Shown: positions 25,117-35,662 of the stretch, piece by piece
How the letters are laid out: each line of letters opens with the position of its first letter
Numbering within the stretch: position 1 is the stretch's first letter
Assembly: GCF_000369005.1 (NCBI RefSeq)
Contig: NZ_KB849766.1
Location: 164,808-228,807, forward strand
Reading direction: 5' to 3'
Length of the DNA stretch: 64,000 nucleotides
DNA from: Acinetobacter beijerinckii CIP 110307
Lineage (GTDB): Bacteria; Pseudomonadota; Gammaproteobacteria; Pseudomonadales; Moraxellaceae
Notes under the pieces: generated by a model
The model's input: only the letters and a program-made list of their open reading frames with translations
Told to the model about the DNA's origin: nothing
The model's database searches: none
Translations under genes and position numbers: made by a program

Positions 25117-25686
25117 TTATAACAATAACTTTTTCAATTGTTGCGTGACATGCAATCTCGCTTTTTTCTGCTTAAAAATAGTTGGGATATGTAATAAAAA
25201 GAATGAATGTCGATATTCTTTATGGTCTCTCAATTTTTCATTTAGATAATGATACAAATCTAAAGCAGCCTCATGATGAAATGCCCATAAAATCTGCTGT
25301 TTATACGTCACAGTGTAATAAGCATCATTCGGCCAATTTAATAGATGCTTTCGTCGATAATCACATAATTCACAAACGACTCCTCCATGACTTAGTTTGG
25401 AATGCCGTGCATGCCAAATTGTTGCATCATAGCCTTTAGGTAAGTATTGAATTTGCTCAATCGGAATTGATAGATTTGGATAATAAAATGCCGCATGCCA
25501 ATAAGCTCCGCAACTATCCTGAAAGCGCTCATATTCAAAATCAGCGTGTTGTTGGAAATACCTGACATCTTTCTTGAGTGTTATCTTGGCTATTCTGGCA
25601 AATTCGAAATTAGCTTTACCGACACAACATGGACATTTAATTTCTAATTTTTCAGGTAAGTACAAATATTCATAAATTCCTGTCAT
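25117..25686 (-). CDS. hypothetical protein with two CxxC pairs
   Basis: This is a 189-residue cytoplasmic protein without a recognised family. It has a CPCC motif near residue 18 and a CELCDYRRKHLLNWP motif near residue 104, two CxxC pairs that could bind one zinc ion together. The protein is rich in Tyr, His and Lys; the C-terminus is strongly basic (FKQKKARLHVTQQLKKLLL). No signal peptide or membrane helix is seen. It is convergent with ychF. No strong ribosome site precedes the ATG. Confidence 0.6.
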   Translation of the reverse strand: MTGIYEYLYLPEKLEIKCPCCVGKANFEFARIAKITLKKDVRYFQQHADFEYERFQDSCGAYWHAAFYYPNLSIPIEQIQYLPKGYDATIWHARHSKLSHGGVVCELCDYRRKHLLNWPNDAYYTVTYKQQILWAFHHEAALDLYHYLNEKLRDHKEYRHSFFLLHIPTIFKQKKARLHVTQQLKKLLL

Positions 25687-25767
25687 TTGCTTTTTTATAA
25701 TTAATCATCAACCTAAACTGAAACTAAGCTTAGCAATTAGATCACACTTTTAGAATCAGTAAATGAA

Positions 25768-25795
25768 AAAGCCAAGTCATTATGAGCTTGGCTTT
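25768..25795 (-). terminator. terminator of the Mpo1-like gene
   Basis: The stem AAAGCCAAG (25768-25776) with CTTGGCTTT (25787-25795) runs on the minus strand into TTTTT, about 20 bases after the stop at 25816. Confidence 0.85.
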
Positions 25796-25815
25796 ATTAA
25801 GTTGAAATAAATCTA

Positions 25816-26349
25816 TTAAGACACTGTTTGTGTTTTCATATCCATTTCCGCACGTTTCATTTGTGCTTCTTTTAAAATACGTTGATGCAATGACTTTCGG
25901 AATCCGAGTAAGAAGATGAACTCTGCTAATACGAATAGAGGACCGATTGCTAAACCTACTAAATCATCAACAAATGCAGGTTTTTTCTTCTCAAAATAAT
26001 GTCCTACGAACTGAAACACCCAACCTACAACAAAAATACCGATGCTCATACCTAGCCAACTCAACATCGGTAATGCTGCTATTTTGACTGCAAGTGGATA
26101 TGCTGCGATGAATATAATCAGCATTAGAATGCCAAATAACTTATCTAGTGATATATAGTAAATCGCACTCAATACAATCAGTATCGATGCCAAAGTCACT
26201 GAAACTCCTGATATTTCTACACCCCCACGCGCAGTTAAGCATAAAATTGAAAAAACAATCAGTGGAATACCCACAAAATGGGTCACAATATTTTTCTGAT
26301 CCAAATGATATGCAGCATACTGACTGAGTAGACGCTCCAAATTTGTCAT
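25816..26349 (-). CDS. Mpo1-like (DUF962) membrane protein
   Basis: This 177-residue membrane protein belongs to the DUF962/Mpo1 family. It has the N-terminal YAAYHLDQKNIVTHFVGIPL block with two of the conserved histidines, four hydrophobic helices, and the later FVGHYFEKKKPAF block with another His. The yeast member Mpo1 is an iron-dependent dioxygenase that shortens 2-hydroxy fatty acids by one carbon; the bacterial role is not established. GAGG lies about 9 bases before the ATG. It is divergent from a Crp-like regulator gene, which may control it. Confidence 0.82.
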   Translation of the reverse strand: MTNLERLLSQYAAYHLDQKNIVTHFVGIPLIVFSILCLTARGGVEISGVSVTLASILIVLSAIYYISLDKLFGILMLIIFIAAYPLAVKIAALPMLSWLGMSIGIFVVGWVFQFVGHYFEKKKPAFVDDLVGLAIGPLFVLAEFIFLLGFRKSLHQRILKEAQMKRAEMDMKTQTVS

Positions 26350-26455
26350 TTTTAATTCCTCATATTATTTCTATATGTTATTAATCTATTACAAATCAGC
26401 AAATAAAATTGTCATGTAGCTGACAAATGGATTTATATTTGAGAAAGGAAATGCT

Positions 26456-27151
26456 GTGTTAGACTCTATTTATATCCACCATTTGCAGCAAAATGCTTGG
26501 TTTAGTCATCTTGCTGAGCCTTTCAAGCAGTTCATTTTGGATCATGGTAAGAAACTCATCATTGAAAAAAATGCCGCTGTGTTTAATGCTCAAGATCAAT
26601 TTGATGGTGTGTATGGTGTTCTCGATGGATCAATTAGTTTGGGTTATATAGACGTTAACGGTAATGAAGCAATTGCTGCTATCGCTGAACCAATCATGTG
26701 GTTTGGCGAGATTTCTCTCATAGACAAACAACCACGCTCTCATGATGCGATAGCACTTAAAAAAAGCGTTGTTTTGCAAATCCCAGCAGAGCCACTAAAA
26801 GAGTTCTTATTAAAAAATCCGTACTATTGGTACTACTTTGCCCTACTAACCAGTCAAAAACTTCGTTATGTCTTTTTAGAGCAAATTGCAATTCAAACTC
26901 AAAGTATTAGTCAGCGTCTTGCTCAACGCTTGTTATTTATATTGGAAGGTTACGGCAACCGCTCGTCTATTCAAGATCTAAATATTCAAATTTCACAGGA
27001 TCAATTGGCCAATATGCTGACAATTTCTAGACAAACTGTGAATCAAGAATTAAATGCTTTCGAAAAACAAGGGATCATTCAATTAGGTTTTAAAAAAATA
27101 CAGGTTATTGATTTTAACAAATTAAAATTATTATCTAAAAAGGTACTTTAA
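26456..27151 (+). CDS. Crp/Fnr-family transcriptional regulator
   Basis: This 231-residue regulator has an N-terminal cyclic-nucleotide-binding-like beta-barrel (about residues 20-140; FGEISLIDKQPRSHDAIAL) and a C-terminal winged helix (ISQDQLANMLTISRQTVNQE). It lacks the Cys cluster of FNR. The RxS of the cAMP pocket appears as PRSHD, so cAMP binding is doubtful. The start is a GTG at 26456 with AAGGAAA upstream; the ATG at 26451 is out of frame. It is divergent from the Mpo1-like gene across about 105 bases. Confidence 0.85.
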   Translation: MLDSIYIHHLQQNAWFSHLAEPFKQFILDHGKKLIIEKNAAVFNAQDQFDGVYGVLDGSISLGYIDVNGNEAIAAIAEPIMWFGEISLIDKQPRSHDAIALKKSVVLQIPAEPLKEFLLKNPYYWYYFALLTSQKLRYVFLEQIAIQTQSISQRLAQRLLFILEGYGNRSSIQDLNIQISQDQLANMLTISRQTVNQELNAFEKQGIIQLGFKKIQVIDFNKLKLLSKKVL

Positions 27152-27161
27152 TGGATTGAAA

Positions 27162-27202
27162 CCTGTGTAATCAAAATATTGTTCAAAAGATGATTACACA
27201 GG
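27162..27202. terminator. inverted repeat between convergent genes
   Basis: A perfect 12-bp repeat, CCTGTGTAATCA (27162-27173) with its complement at 27191-27202, has a 17-base loop. It lies between the Crp-like gene and the convergent CNNM-type gene and probably ends one or both transcripts. Confidence 0.5.
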
Positions 27203-27253
27203 CGAAAGTGATATAACACAATGCCAACTATGTATTAGCACTGATTAAAAAAA

Positions 27254-28384
27254 CTATTTGAATGGCGATTCTAAATGAATACCCATTTTTTCAACTCGCT
27301 TTTCCCAAAGTTGTCTTGCTAACTTCTGCATGTCTTCAACTTTGTCACCTTCATCAAGGATTTCAATTCCTAAAAGTGTTTCAACAACATCTTCAAGAGT
27401 CACGACACCTTTGGTATCGCCATATTCGCCAACCACCAATGCAATATGCTGTCGCTGCTCCAATAATATTTCCATTAATTTAGAAAGTGGTGTTTTAGCC
27501 ATAACAGTAATGAGCTCTCTTCGGAAATCATTAATCGAATTTCTCCCTTTACCTTGGTTTTTCGCAACAAGTAAATCTTCACGTAAAACGAAGCCAACTA
27601 TATGATCTAGATCATCGGCATAAATAGGTAAACGAGAGAAATTAGAGATCGTTGACGTCGATAATGCTTCATCAATTGTGATATCTTTTTGCAAGGCAGA
27701 TAAGACAATTCTCGGGGTCATCACCGTACTGGCATCAAAAGACTTGAACAAAAACAGATTTCTAATAATTTTAGATTCTCGATCATTTAGCATACCTTCT
27801 TCTTTTCCTATCCCAGCCATCGCTACAAACTCATCGCGACTAAATTGCTGTGCTTTTTTATTGCCAGAAATGAGTTTAGTTAATTTCTCAGAGACAATAA
27901 TTAAGGGGTACATCGACTTAATCAATAAGTTTACGTAAACACCTGTGAAAGAAGCCAACTGACGCCAGTATACTGCGCCAAGTGTTTTGGGAATAATCTC
28001 TGAAAGGAATAGGATTAATAGTGTCATGACTGCGGAGAAAACACCGAACCATGCATGACCAAATACTGAAGTTGCTTTGGCACCAGCTCCAATCGCACCG
28101 ACGGTATGTGCAATGGTATTTACAGTAAGAATTGCTGCTAAAGACTGATCAATATTATCTTCTTTTAAACGTCTTAATCGTTCAGCTTTTTTAGGGTTGG
28201 TTTCTTTTAAACCCGCAATATAACTTGGAGTAATACTTAGTAAAGTGGCCTCGGCAATCGAACAGAGGAACGAAAAAAATAAAGCTAAAATAACATACAA
28301 AAATAAAAGTAAAGCGTCACCAGTGAGGGCTGAATCTAGAGAAAATTGACCAAAAGTTTCTGAAATTAAACTGGGAATATCCAT
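27254..28384 (-). CDS. CNNM/CorC-family protein (DUF21 plus CBS domains)
   Basis: This 376-residue membrane protein has an N-terminal DUF21 domain with about four helices (FLYVILALFFSFLCSIAEA; NTIAHTVGAIGAGAKA; ILFLSEIIPKT). Two CBS motifs follow, with VMTPRIVLSAL and VGEYGDTKGVVTLEDVVE. The CorC_HlyC C-terminal domain seems absent, since the chain ends shortly after the CBS pair. Such proteins take part in magnesium export or homeostasis (CorB and CNNM); some were once called hemolysins. The ATG has no clear ribosome site. Confidence 0.85.
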   Translation of the reverse strand: MDIPSLISETFGQFSLDSALTGDALLLFLYVILALFFSFLCSIAEATLLSITPSYIAGLKETNPKKAERLRRLKEDNIDQSLAAILTVNTIAHTVGAIGAGAKATSVFGHAWFGVFSAVMTLLILFLSEIIPKTLGAVYWRQLASFTGVYVNLLIKSMYPLIIVSEKLTKLISGNKKAQQFSRDEFVAMAGIGKEEGMLNDRESKIIRNLFLFKSFDASTVMTPRIVLSALQKDITIDEALSTSTISNFSRLPIYADDLDHIVGFVLREDLLVAKNQGKGRNSINDFRRELITVMAKTPLSKLMEILLEQRQHIALVVGEYGDTKGVVTLEDVVETLLGIEILDEGDKVEDMQKLARQLWEKRVEKMGIHLESPFK

Positions 28385-28522
28385 ATGAGAACTTGGCTTT
28401 TAACCATAGAACCTTACATAATTGAGGAAATTTATCCTACGTTTTCTGGATAATTGGTGTCAACCAATTATCCAGATTATCCTCTTTATTTCATTACAAT
28501 TTATAATTTTAACCAATCAGAT

Positions 28523-28984
28523 TCATTTTGGCGACGTATTGCCTAATGCAGGATTATCAATTGCATCCTTACATTGAGCTTTATCACGCTCATAATCTGA
28601 TTGCTTCTGACCTGAGTTATTTGTATTGTCTTTTACATCTCTAGCCCAACTATCTAGACTTGTGAGCGCTTTCCGACATAAAGCATATTTCCCTTCCGTC
28701 ACAGAATCAGTCATTTTGACATTAATACGCCAATCTGTACTCAACTGACGAATAGGCTTTCTCACATTCTCTTCGATATCAGTAATTTGCTTGTTGTATA
28801 CAATCACATCTATCTCATTAATTAACTTCCATGCTGTATTTGCATATGTTGTTGCGTCATTCGTTAATTTTGGAGCTGGTTTGATTTCAACCTTTTTCTC
28901 GCTTTCACTGTTTGAGTTACCACATGCAGCTAAAAAAGGACAAATCATCAGTGCTGCTAAAAGATTAACTCTTACATTTAACAT
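28523..28984 (-). CDS. hypothetical lipoprotein
   Basis: This 153-residue protein has a lipoprotein signal peptide ending FLAAC, followed by a low-complexity Ser/Glu/Lys linker and a helical domain with two cysteines (YALCRKAL and KAQCKDAI). No family is recognised. The C-terminal tail is polar. The ATG at 28984 (MLNVRVNL) puts the signal peptide at the N-terminus; a start seven codons upstream is possible. Confidence 0.65.
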   Translation of the reverse strand: MLNVRVNLLAALMICPFLAACGNSNSESEKKVEIKPAPKLTNDATTYANTAWKLINEIDVIVYNKQITDIEENVRKPIRQLSTDWRINVKMTDSVTEGKYALCRKALTSLDSWARDVKDNTNNSGQKQSDYERDKAQCKDAIDNPALGNTSPK

Positions 28985-29180
28985 ATCAAATCGCCAATGG
29001 AACATTTGTGGATTATGCTAGTCAATTCAGCAACAATACTCAATCGTTGTTACTTATTTATCTTATAGAGTAATCTACGTTCTAAAGAGTTGATCTAATA
29101 TCAATATCATTTAAAGTGGTGAAATAAAAATATCATTAAATATCAAATATTTTTAATATTAATTTTGGAATAACTTATTT

Positions 29181-29570
29181 ATGTCACAAATTAAGATTTA
29201 TGCATTAGAAAAAACAATTGTGGAATTTAGAAATCTCCTTTCAAATGCCATTCACCAAGCCTTAGTTGAAAGTTTAAATTACCCTGTAGAAAAGAAATTT
29301 CAGCGTTTCATTGGTTTGGCTCATGATGATTTTATTTATCCTGAGGATAGAAGTGAAAATTACATAATCATTGAAATTTCAATGTTTGAAGGAAGAACAA
29401 ATGAAGCAAAAAAACGCCTAATTCAAACTATATTTTCTAATATTCAACAGCAATGTGGAATTTCACTACAAGACATTGAAATCACTATTTTTGAGACACC
29501 TAAAAGCAATTGGGGTATCCGTGGAAAAAATGCCGACGAATTACAATTAAATTATCAGGTGAATGTCTAA
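29181..29570 (+). CDS. tautomerase-like protein lacking Pro1
   Basis: This 129-residue protein matches the longer tautomerase group that includes malonate semialdehyde decarboxylase-like proteins; the C-terminal block NWGIRGKNADELQLNY is characteristic, and the RRLIQTIF-type helix (KKRLIQTIFSNIQQQ) fits. The catalytic N-terminal proline of the superfamily is absent: the chain begins MSQIKIY, so residue 2 is Ser. Activity as a tautomerase is therefore doubtful, and a changed reaction is possible. The gene stands alone. Confidence 0.72.
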   Translation: MSQIKIYALEKTIVEFRNLLSNAIHQALVESLNYPVEKKFQRFIGLAHDDFIYPEDRSENYIIIEISMFEGRTNEAKKRLIQTIFSNIQQQCGISLQDIEITIFETPKSNWGIRGKNADELQLNYQVNV

Positions 29571-29699
29571 ACAGAAAGTCTTGCTGCATAGTGCTGTTTT
29601 TTGTCTAACAAAAACCATGTTTTTTGTCTCATTTTGACTTAATTCCTTAAAAAGTTCTGCTATGCTTAAATGCAAATTACTCAGGATAGGATTATTCGC

Positions 29700-30908
29700 A
29701 TGAGCGTCACTCTAGGAACTCCACTTCAATCTTCTGCATTTAAGGTTTTACTGTTAGGTTCTGGAGAACTTGGTAAAGAAGTCGTGATTTCTTTACAGCG
29801 CTTAGGAGTAGAAGTTCATGCTGCTGATCGTTATGATCATGCGCCTGCAATGCAAGTAGCGCATTATTCATATACATTAAATATGGCTGATCCTGTTGAA
29901 TTAAAACAACTCATTGAAAAAATTAAACCGAATCTTATCGTTCCTGAAATTGAAGCAATTGCGACAGAAGTTTTAGTTGAAATCGAACAAGCTCAAACAG
30001 CTACAGTTATCCCATCTGCAAAAGCAGTGAACTTAACAATGAACCGCGAAGGAATTCGTCGTTTAGCTGCCGAAGAACTTGGTCTACCTACTTCTGCATA
30101 TCGCTTTGCAAATACTTTAGAAAGTTTCCGCGCAGCGTGTGATGACATTGGTTATCCAAACTTTGTAAAACCTGTGATGTCATCTTCGGGTAAAGGTCAA
30201 TCACGTGTAAAAAGCTTTAGTGAAGTTGATGCCGCTTGGGAATACGCGATGCAAGGCGGTCGTGTCAATCAAGGTACTGTGATTGTTGAATCTCAAATTG
30301 ATTTTGATTTTGAAATTACGTTATTAACAGTGCGTGCAAAAAATCCTGAAACAGGTGAAATCGAAACACATTTCTGTGACCCGATTGGACATCGTCAAGA
30401 TGCAGGTGACTATGTTGAAAGTTGGCAGCCGCAACCAATGACAGCAACGGCGTTACAAGAAGCAAAACGTATTGCAAATAAAGCAACAACTGCATTAGGC
30501 GGCTGTGGTATCTTTGGTGTAGAGTTATTTATTAAAGGCGATAAAGTGTGGTTCAGCGAAGTATCACCTCGCCCACATGATACTGGCTTAGTCACTTTAG
30601 CGTCTCAATTCCAAAGTGAATTTGAATTACACGCTCGTGCAATTTTAGGCTTACCTGTCAATACACAACGCCATAGTGTGGCTGCCAGTGCGGTGATTTA
30701 TGCGGGTGTTGATGCGAATAATTTAAGCTTTACTGGCTTAAATCTTGCTTTAGCAAACCCAAATACAGATTTACGTTTATTTGGTAAACCAGAAGGATTT
30801 AAACGCCGTCGTATGGGTGTTGCAACTGCTCGTGCCGAAACAACAGAACTCGCTCGTGAGTTGGCACAACAAGCTGCTGACCAAGTGAGCGTACAAACTA
30901 ACTCTTAA
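29700..30908 (+). CDS. purT: formate-dependent GAR transformylase
   Basis: This 402-residue ATP-grasp enzyme makes formylglycinamide ribonucleotide from GAR, formate and ATP in purine synthesis. The N-terminal [16 protein letters not shown] motif, the [16 protein letters not shown]-binding loop and the [12 protein letters not shown] block are diagnostic for PurT. The ATG at 29700 gives the family length; a longer in-frame start at 29670 lacks a ribosome site. The downstream glnD begins 24 bases after the stop. Confidence 0.95.
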   Translation: MSVTLGTPLQSSAFKVLLLGSGELGKEVVISLQRLGVEVHAADRYDHAPAMQVAHYSYTLNMADPVELKQLIEKIKPNLIVPEIEAIATEVLVEIEQAQTATVIPSAKAVNLTMNREGIRRLAAEELGLPTSAYRFANTLESFRAACDDIGYPNFVKPVMSSSGKGQSRVKSFSEVDAAWEYAMQGGRVNQGTVIVESQIDFDFEITLLTVRAKNPETGEIETHFCDPIGHRQDAGDYVESWQPQPMTATALQEAKRIANKATTALGGCGIFGVELFIKGDKVWFSEVSPRPHDTGLVTLASQFQSEFELHARAILGLPVNTQRHSVAASAVIYAGVDANNLSFTGLNLALANPNTDLRLFGKPEGFKRRRMGVATARAETTELARELAQQAADQVSVQTNS

Positions 30909-30932
30909 CCTAAATTGAGTAGACCCATTTTC

Positions 30933-33599
30933 ATGATCAATACATCTCCATTGTTGAACTACGTTACCAGCCATCATGATATTCAAGCTATTAATCAATG
31001 GCGTACTGATGTAGAAAAACAATTGCAAGAGAGTTATGAAAATGGGCAAACTATTCGTGAAGTCATTAAAGCACGATCTAACTCAATTGATGAAGCACTG
31101 ATTTTTTTATGGAATCATGCTGAGTTAAATAAAACACAATTGGGTTTATTTGCTGTAGGAGGATATGGTCGCCGTGAAATGCTACCGTATTCCGATACAG
31201 ATATTATGATTTTGTCTGAAGATGAAATAAGCGAAGAACAAGAAAAACAGATTTCAATCTTTATATCTTCATTATGGGATGTTGGTAATTTCAAACCCGG
31301 AATTAGTGTTCGTACCATTCAGAACTGCGTCGAACAGGCAAGTAATGATCTTACCGTTGCAACGACGCTCATCGAAGCGCGTTTAATTACCGGTAATGAG
31401 CAGCTTGCAAAATGGCCTCGTAGAATTGTTGCACAAACGTGGACAGATAAAACCTTCTACGATGCGAAAATGGCTGAACAAGCTAAACGCTATTTTCAAC
31501 ACAACAATACTGAAAGTAACTTAGAACCTGATATCAAAAATGCGCCTGGTGGTATCCGTGATATCAATCAAATTGGCTGGATCGCCAAACGTCATTTCCG
31601 CGTAAATCGTATTTATGATTTGGTTCATTTAGGCTTTATTACTGAATTTGAACTGGGTGTTCTTGAAGAAGCAGAAAGCTTTCTATGGGAAATCAGAACC
31701 CATTTACATCGACTGGCGAAGCGCGATGAGAATCGCCTACTCTTCGAATATCAAAGAGATATCGCTGCAAAATTTGGTTATGTCCGTGAAGAAGGTCAAC
31801 CTGTTAATTTTGCCGTTGAACAGTTCATGAAGCGCTACTATAGAACGGCACAACAAGTTTCAACGCTGAATGAAATGCTACTTGCCTATTTCAATGAATC
31901 CGTAATTACCCCTCGTTTAACAGATTATGAACGTGAAATTATCGATATTAATGAACGTTTCAAAATTGTAGATGGCAAATTAGCCGTACAACACCATAAA
32001 GTGTTCGCGGAAGAACCAAGTGCAATTTTAGAGTTATTTTATTTACTGGCAAATCGCGCCGAAATTACAGGGATTCGCGCACGTACTTTACGCTTACTTG
32101 TTCTTGCTGCTAAACGTATTGATCAACGTTTTAGAGATAATCCAGAACATCAAGCTTTGTTCATGTCGATTATACGTTCGCCGCATCGCTTGTATGACAC
32201 AATGGTTTCGATGAAACGTTATGGTGTATTGGGTAATTACATTCCTGCTTTTGGACAAATCACAGGCTTGATGCAGTACGATCTATTCCATATTTATACT
32301 GTAGATGCACATACCCTATTACTACTACGTAATTTAAGTCGTTTTAAAGAACCTGAGTTTGCAAAAGAATTTCCTGTTGTGAGTTCCGTGTTTCAGCGAA
32401 TAACTCGACATGACATCGTATTTCTTGCAGCAATTTTCCATGACATTGCCAAAGGTCGTGGTGGTGATCATAGTGAGCTTGGTGCACTTGATGCGATTGA
32501 ATTCTGCCGAACTCATGGATTTACCGAACGTGAATGCAAATTAGTCGCATGGTTAATTAACAATCATCTACTCATGTCTCTCACAGCACAGAAAAAAGAT
32601 ATTTCCGATCCTGATGAGGTGAAAGAATTTGCTGAAAAAGTCGGTGATATGGAGCACTTAGATTATCTCTATACGCTAACAGTAGCAGATATTAATGCGA
32701 CCAATCCAAAGCTTTGGAATACTTGGCGCGCTTCACTTATGCGCCAGCTTTATACATATTCGCGTGATGTGATTCGTTCAGGATTGGGGCGTCCTGTGGA
32801 TTACCAAATGCTAATCGAAGATACCAAGTTTGCAGCGAGTGAGTTATTGGTCAATGATTTCTCGTTAGCTGATGTTGAAAAAGTTTGGCAAGAACTAGGC
32901 GATGAGTATTTTGTTAAAGAATCTGCGAATGAAATTGCATGGCATACTCAAGCAATTTTGAAACACGGCGATAATCCTGAGCCCTTGGTTTTACTACGTG
33001 CGCACCGAAATGCAGCCGAAGATGCTGTTCAGATCTTTATTTATACACGCGATCAACCGAACTTGTTTGCAACTACAGTTGCTGTGTTAGACCGCATGAA
33101 TCTTGATGTGCAAGATGCAAGAATTATTACCGCATCTACTGCTTTTAGCTTAGATACTTATTTAGTTCTTGATCGTTTTGGAACTTTACTTACCGACCCA
33201 GATCGAGAGCGCAAAGTAAAAGCAGCGTTAGTCGATGCACTCAGCCATTCAGATCAATATCCAGGTATTATGCAGCGTCGTATTCCACGTCATTTGCGCC
33301 ACTTTGATGTGCAAAATACCGTTGATATCGTACTGAATCCGACCTTACAACAGCATATGGTTGAGATTTCAACCCTCGACCAACCTGGGCTACTGGCTCG
33401 AATCGGTGGTTTATTTATGCTACAAGGTCTAGACATTCATTCTGCAAGAATTGCAACGCTCGGTGAGCGCGCAGAAGATATTTTCTTTGTTACCAAGAAA
33501 AATGGCATTTTATTGACAGATGAAGAAGTGAAAATTTTCGCTGAAACGCTAAAATCTGCCTTAGATGAAGCCTCAAACCAAATTTGTAATCCATCCTAA
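30933..33599 (+). CDS. glnD: [protein-PII] uridylyltransferase/uridylyl-removing enzyme
   Basis: This 888-residue bifunctional sensor of glutamine modifies PII. The nucleotidyltransferase domain has [18 protein letters not shown]; the HD hydrolase domain has [16 protein letters not shown]; two C-terminal ACT domains follow ([14 protein letters not shown] and [15 protein letters not shown]). The length matches E. coli GlnD. The ATG at 30933 is preferred to the TTG at 30915. The adjacency of glnD and dapC downstream is common in proteobacteria. Confidence 0.96.
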   Translation: MINTSPLLNYVTSHHDIQAINQWRTDVEKQLQESYENGQTIREVIKARSNSIDEALIFLWNHAELNKTQLGLFAVGGYGRREMLPYSDTDIMILSEDEISEEQEKQISIFISSLWDVGNFKPGISVRTIQNCVEQASNDLTVATTLIEARLITGNEQLAKWPRRIVAQTWTDKTFYDAKMAEQAKRYFQHNNTESNLEPDIKNAPGGIRDINQIGWIAKRHFRVNRIYDLVHLGFITEFELGVLEEAESFLWEIRTHLHRLAKRDENRLLFEYQRDIAAKFGYVREEGQPVNFAVEQFMKRYYRTAQQVSTLNEMLLAYFNESVITPRLTDYEREIIDINERFKIVDGKLAVQHHKVFAEEPSAILELFYLLANRAEITGIRARTLRLLVLAAKRIDQRFRDNPEHQALFMSIIRSPHRLYDTMVSMKRYGVLGNYIPAFGQITGLMQYDLFHIYTVDAHTLLLLRNLSRFKEPEFAKEFPVVSSVFQRITRHDIVFLAAIFHDIAKGRGGDHSELGALDAIEFCRTHGFTERECKLVAWLINNHLLMSLTAQKKDISDPDEVKEFAEKVGDMEHLDYLYTLTVADINATNPKLWNTWRASLMRQLYTYSRDVIRSGLGRPVDYQMLIEDTKFAASELLVNDFSLADVEKVWQELGDEYFVKESANEIAWHTQAILKHGDNPEPLVLLRAHRNAAEDAVQIFIYTRDQPNLFATTVAVLDRMNLDVQDARIITASTAFSLDTYLVLDRFGTLLTDPDRERKVKAALVDALSHSDQYPGIMQRRIPRHLRHFDVQNTVDIVLNPTLQQHMVEISTLDQPGLLARIGGLFMLQGLDIHSARIATLGERAEDIFFVTKKNGILLTDEEVKIFAETLKSALDEASNQICNPS

Positions 33600-33674
33600 C
33601 CTTTTGAGTTCCCTAATATATGATTATGTTTATATCTCAGGGAACTTGTTAATCTTATTTCGGTACTTGTTTAA

Positions 33675-34844
33675 ATGAACTCTAGCTTGTCTTTATTGCA
33701 TCCCTATCCTTTTGAAAAGTTAAATCAACTTTTTAAAGATGTGCAACCAGCCAATTTACCGTTAATTCCCTTATCAATAGGTGAACCTAAACACCCTGCA
33801 CCAGAGTTTGTAAAACAAGCACTTTTTGATAATTTCGCTCACCTTTCTACCTATCCAAATAGTAAAGGCTTACTTGAGCTGCGCCAAAGTATTGCACAAT
33901 GGCTCACCAGTCGCTTCAAGCTGAATCAAATTAGTGCGGAAGATCATATTCTGCCTGTTTCTGGTACACGTGAAGGCATCTTCTCTTTTGTACAAGCTTT
34001 GATTAAACGTGAAGAAGCACCATATGTGGTTATGCCAAATCCGTTTTATCAGATTTATGAAGGTGCAACTCTACTTGCAGGTGCAAAACCCTATTTCATT
34101 AACTGTACCGCCGAAAATGGTTACTTAGGTGATTTCGATGCTGTGCCAGCGGAAGTATGGGAAAAAACAGCATTATTATTCGTTTGCACACCCGGCAATC
34201 CAACTGGAACCGTGCTATCGAAAGAACAATTTAAAAAACTGATTGCCCTCTCCGATCAATATGGTTTTGTGATTGCATCTGATGAATGTTATTCAGAACT
34301 TTGGTTTGACCAAGCACCAATTGGTCTTTTAGAAGTCTGTGCTGAAATAGGACGTGATGATTATAAAAATTGCATCGTATTTCATTCACTCTCTAAACGC
34401 TCAAACTTACCGGGTTTACGTTCTGGTTTTGTTGCAGGCGATGCGGCTTTACTAAAACCATATCTGCAATACCGTACTTACCACGGCGCTGCAATGCCTG
34501 TTCAAAATCAATTGGCTTCAATTGCAGCATGGAATGATGAAGCACATGTTGAAGAAAACCGTCAGCAATACCGTGCTAAATTTGACTTGTTTCAATCAGA
34601 ACTCGGTCATTTATTGCCATTACAAAAACCAGATGCAGGTTTCTATTATTGGCTAAAAGTAGATAATGATGAGACCTTTGCCAAAATGTTGATGGAAAAA
34701 GCCAATATCAAAGTCTTACCTGGTCGTTATTTGTCCCGTGATACCGCGCAAGGTAATCCGGGCGAAGGTCATGTCAGAATGGCATTGGTTGCTGACTTAG
34801 CGCAATGTGAGGAAGTCGTTAAACGACTTAAATCGATTCTTTAA
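33675..34844 (+). CDS. dapC: succinyldiaminopimelate transaminase
   Basis: This 389-residue class I/II aminotransferase has the PLP lysine in FHSLSKRSNLPGLRSGF and the substrate segment LSIGEPKHPAP. DapC makes N-succinyl-LL-2,6-diaminopimelate for lysine and peptidoglycan. Placement directly after glnD is the usual DapC context and separates it from other aminotransferases. A weak hairpin (33607-33614 with 33639-33646) lies between glnD and this gene, so the two may be only partly co-transcribed. Confidence 0.9.
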   Translation: MNSSLSLLHPYPFEKLNQLFKDVQPANLPLIPLSIGEPKHPAPEFVKQALFDNFAHLSTYPNSKGLLELRQSIAQWLTSRFKLNQISAEDHILPVSGTREGIFSFVQALIKREEAPYVVMPNPFYQIYEGATLLAGAKPYFINCTAENGYLGDFDAVPAEVWEKTALLFVCTPGNPTGTVLSKEQFKKLIALSDQYGFVIASDECYSELWFDQAPIGLLEVCAEIGRDDYKNCIVFHSLSKRSNLPGLRSGFVAGDAALLKPYLQYRTYHGAAMPVQNQLASIAAWNDEAHVEENRQQYRAKFDLFQSELGHLLPLQKPDAGFYYWLKVDNDETFAKMLMEKANIKVLPGRYLSRDTAQGNPGEGHVRMALVADLAQCEEVVKRLKSIL

Positions 34845-34853
34845 TGTTATCTC

Positions 34854-34888
34854 ATCTTGGAGTCTATATTTTGTATAGATTCCAAGAT
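34854..34888. terminator. terminator between dapC and the LysE-type gene
   Basis: A 15-bp stem with one G-T pair (34854-34868 with 34874-34888) has a TTTTG loop, placed between the convergent stops of dapC and the LysE-type gene. Confidence 0.65.
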
Positions 34889-34894
34889 TAGCAT

Positions 34895-35512
34895 CTACAT
34901 TTGACCTATCAATAGAATAAATCCTATTCCCATCATCAAAGTAGCAGAAATTCGACTCACAACTTTCACTGCGCTTGGTCGAGTCGCTAACAATTTTTTA
35001 GCAGCAATTCCAACCAACACATATACCACTGCACAACTCAGTAAATGAATCATCCCCAATAAAATGATCTGAGTAGTCGGTGAAAATGTCATGTCTGGAT
35101 GAATGAAAGATGGTAATAGAGCAAAAAACAACAGCAACACTTTAGGATTTAATCCGCTAATCCCCACCCCTTTAATGAGCCAAGAGCGAGCAGAATCAAC
35201 TGATTGCATAACATCAGTCTCATTTGAAATTGTTGCAGGGCGTAGAAAAAGATTAATGCCCATCCATAATAAATAACAGGCTCCCAAAATGGTCATCACA
35301 GTTAATAAAATCGGATAGTGTTGTACAAGTACACCAACACCTGCCGCAACACACAGAATAGCAATTAAATGCCCTATCACTAATCCACCAACAGCAGTAA
35401 ATACAAACTGTCCTTTTATCCCTGCAAGAATAGCATAAGCCCAATCTGCACCAGGCGTCAGTACGAATAAGATCGACACACACCAAAATGCAAAAATCAC
35501 ACTCAGTTCCAT
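34895..35512 (-). CDS. LysE/RhtB-family exporter
   Basis: This 205-residue inner-membrane protein has about six hydrophobic helices and the family hallmark LTPGADWAYAI near the N-terminus, plus KGVGISGLNPKVLLLFFALLP in the middle. Family members export amino acids such as lysine, threonine or homoserine. The ATG at 35512 has AAGG about 9 bases upstream. It is divergent from an Lrp-type regulator, a typical pairing in which the regulator senses the amino acid. Confidence 0.88.
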   Translation of the reverse strand: MELSVIFAFWCVSILFVLTPGADWAYAILAGIKGQFVFTAVGGLVIGHLIAILCVAAGVGVLVQHYPILLTVMTILGACYLLWMGINLFLRPATISNETDVMQSVDSARSWLIKGVGISGLNPKVLLLFFALLPSFIHPDMTFSPTTQIILLGMIHLLSCAVVYVLVGIAAKKLLATRPSAVKVVSRISATLMMGIGFILLIGQM

Positions 35513-35662
35513 TATCAAAGCCTTCTCAACATTTAATCGGTTTCTTCAACTCAAGTTTTTCAACCAAATGGTGAAGATTATTTGCAAAGAATATGCTTAA
35601 ATGCTGAAAATGTTATTCCAAATACTTCTATAAATTTAAAAGCATGAGGGAGATTCTTCTAA

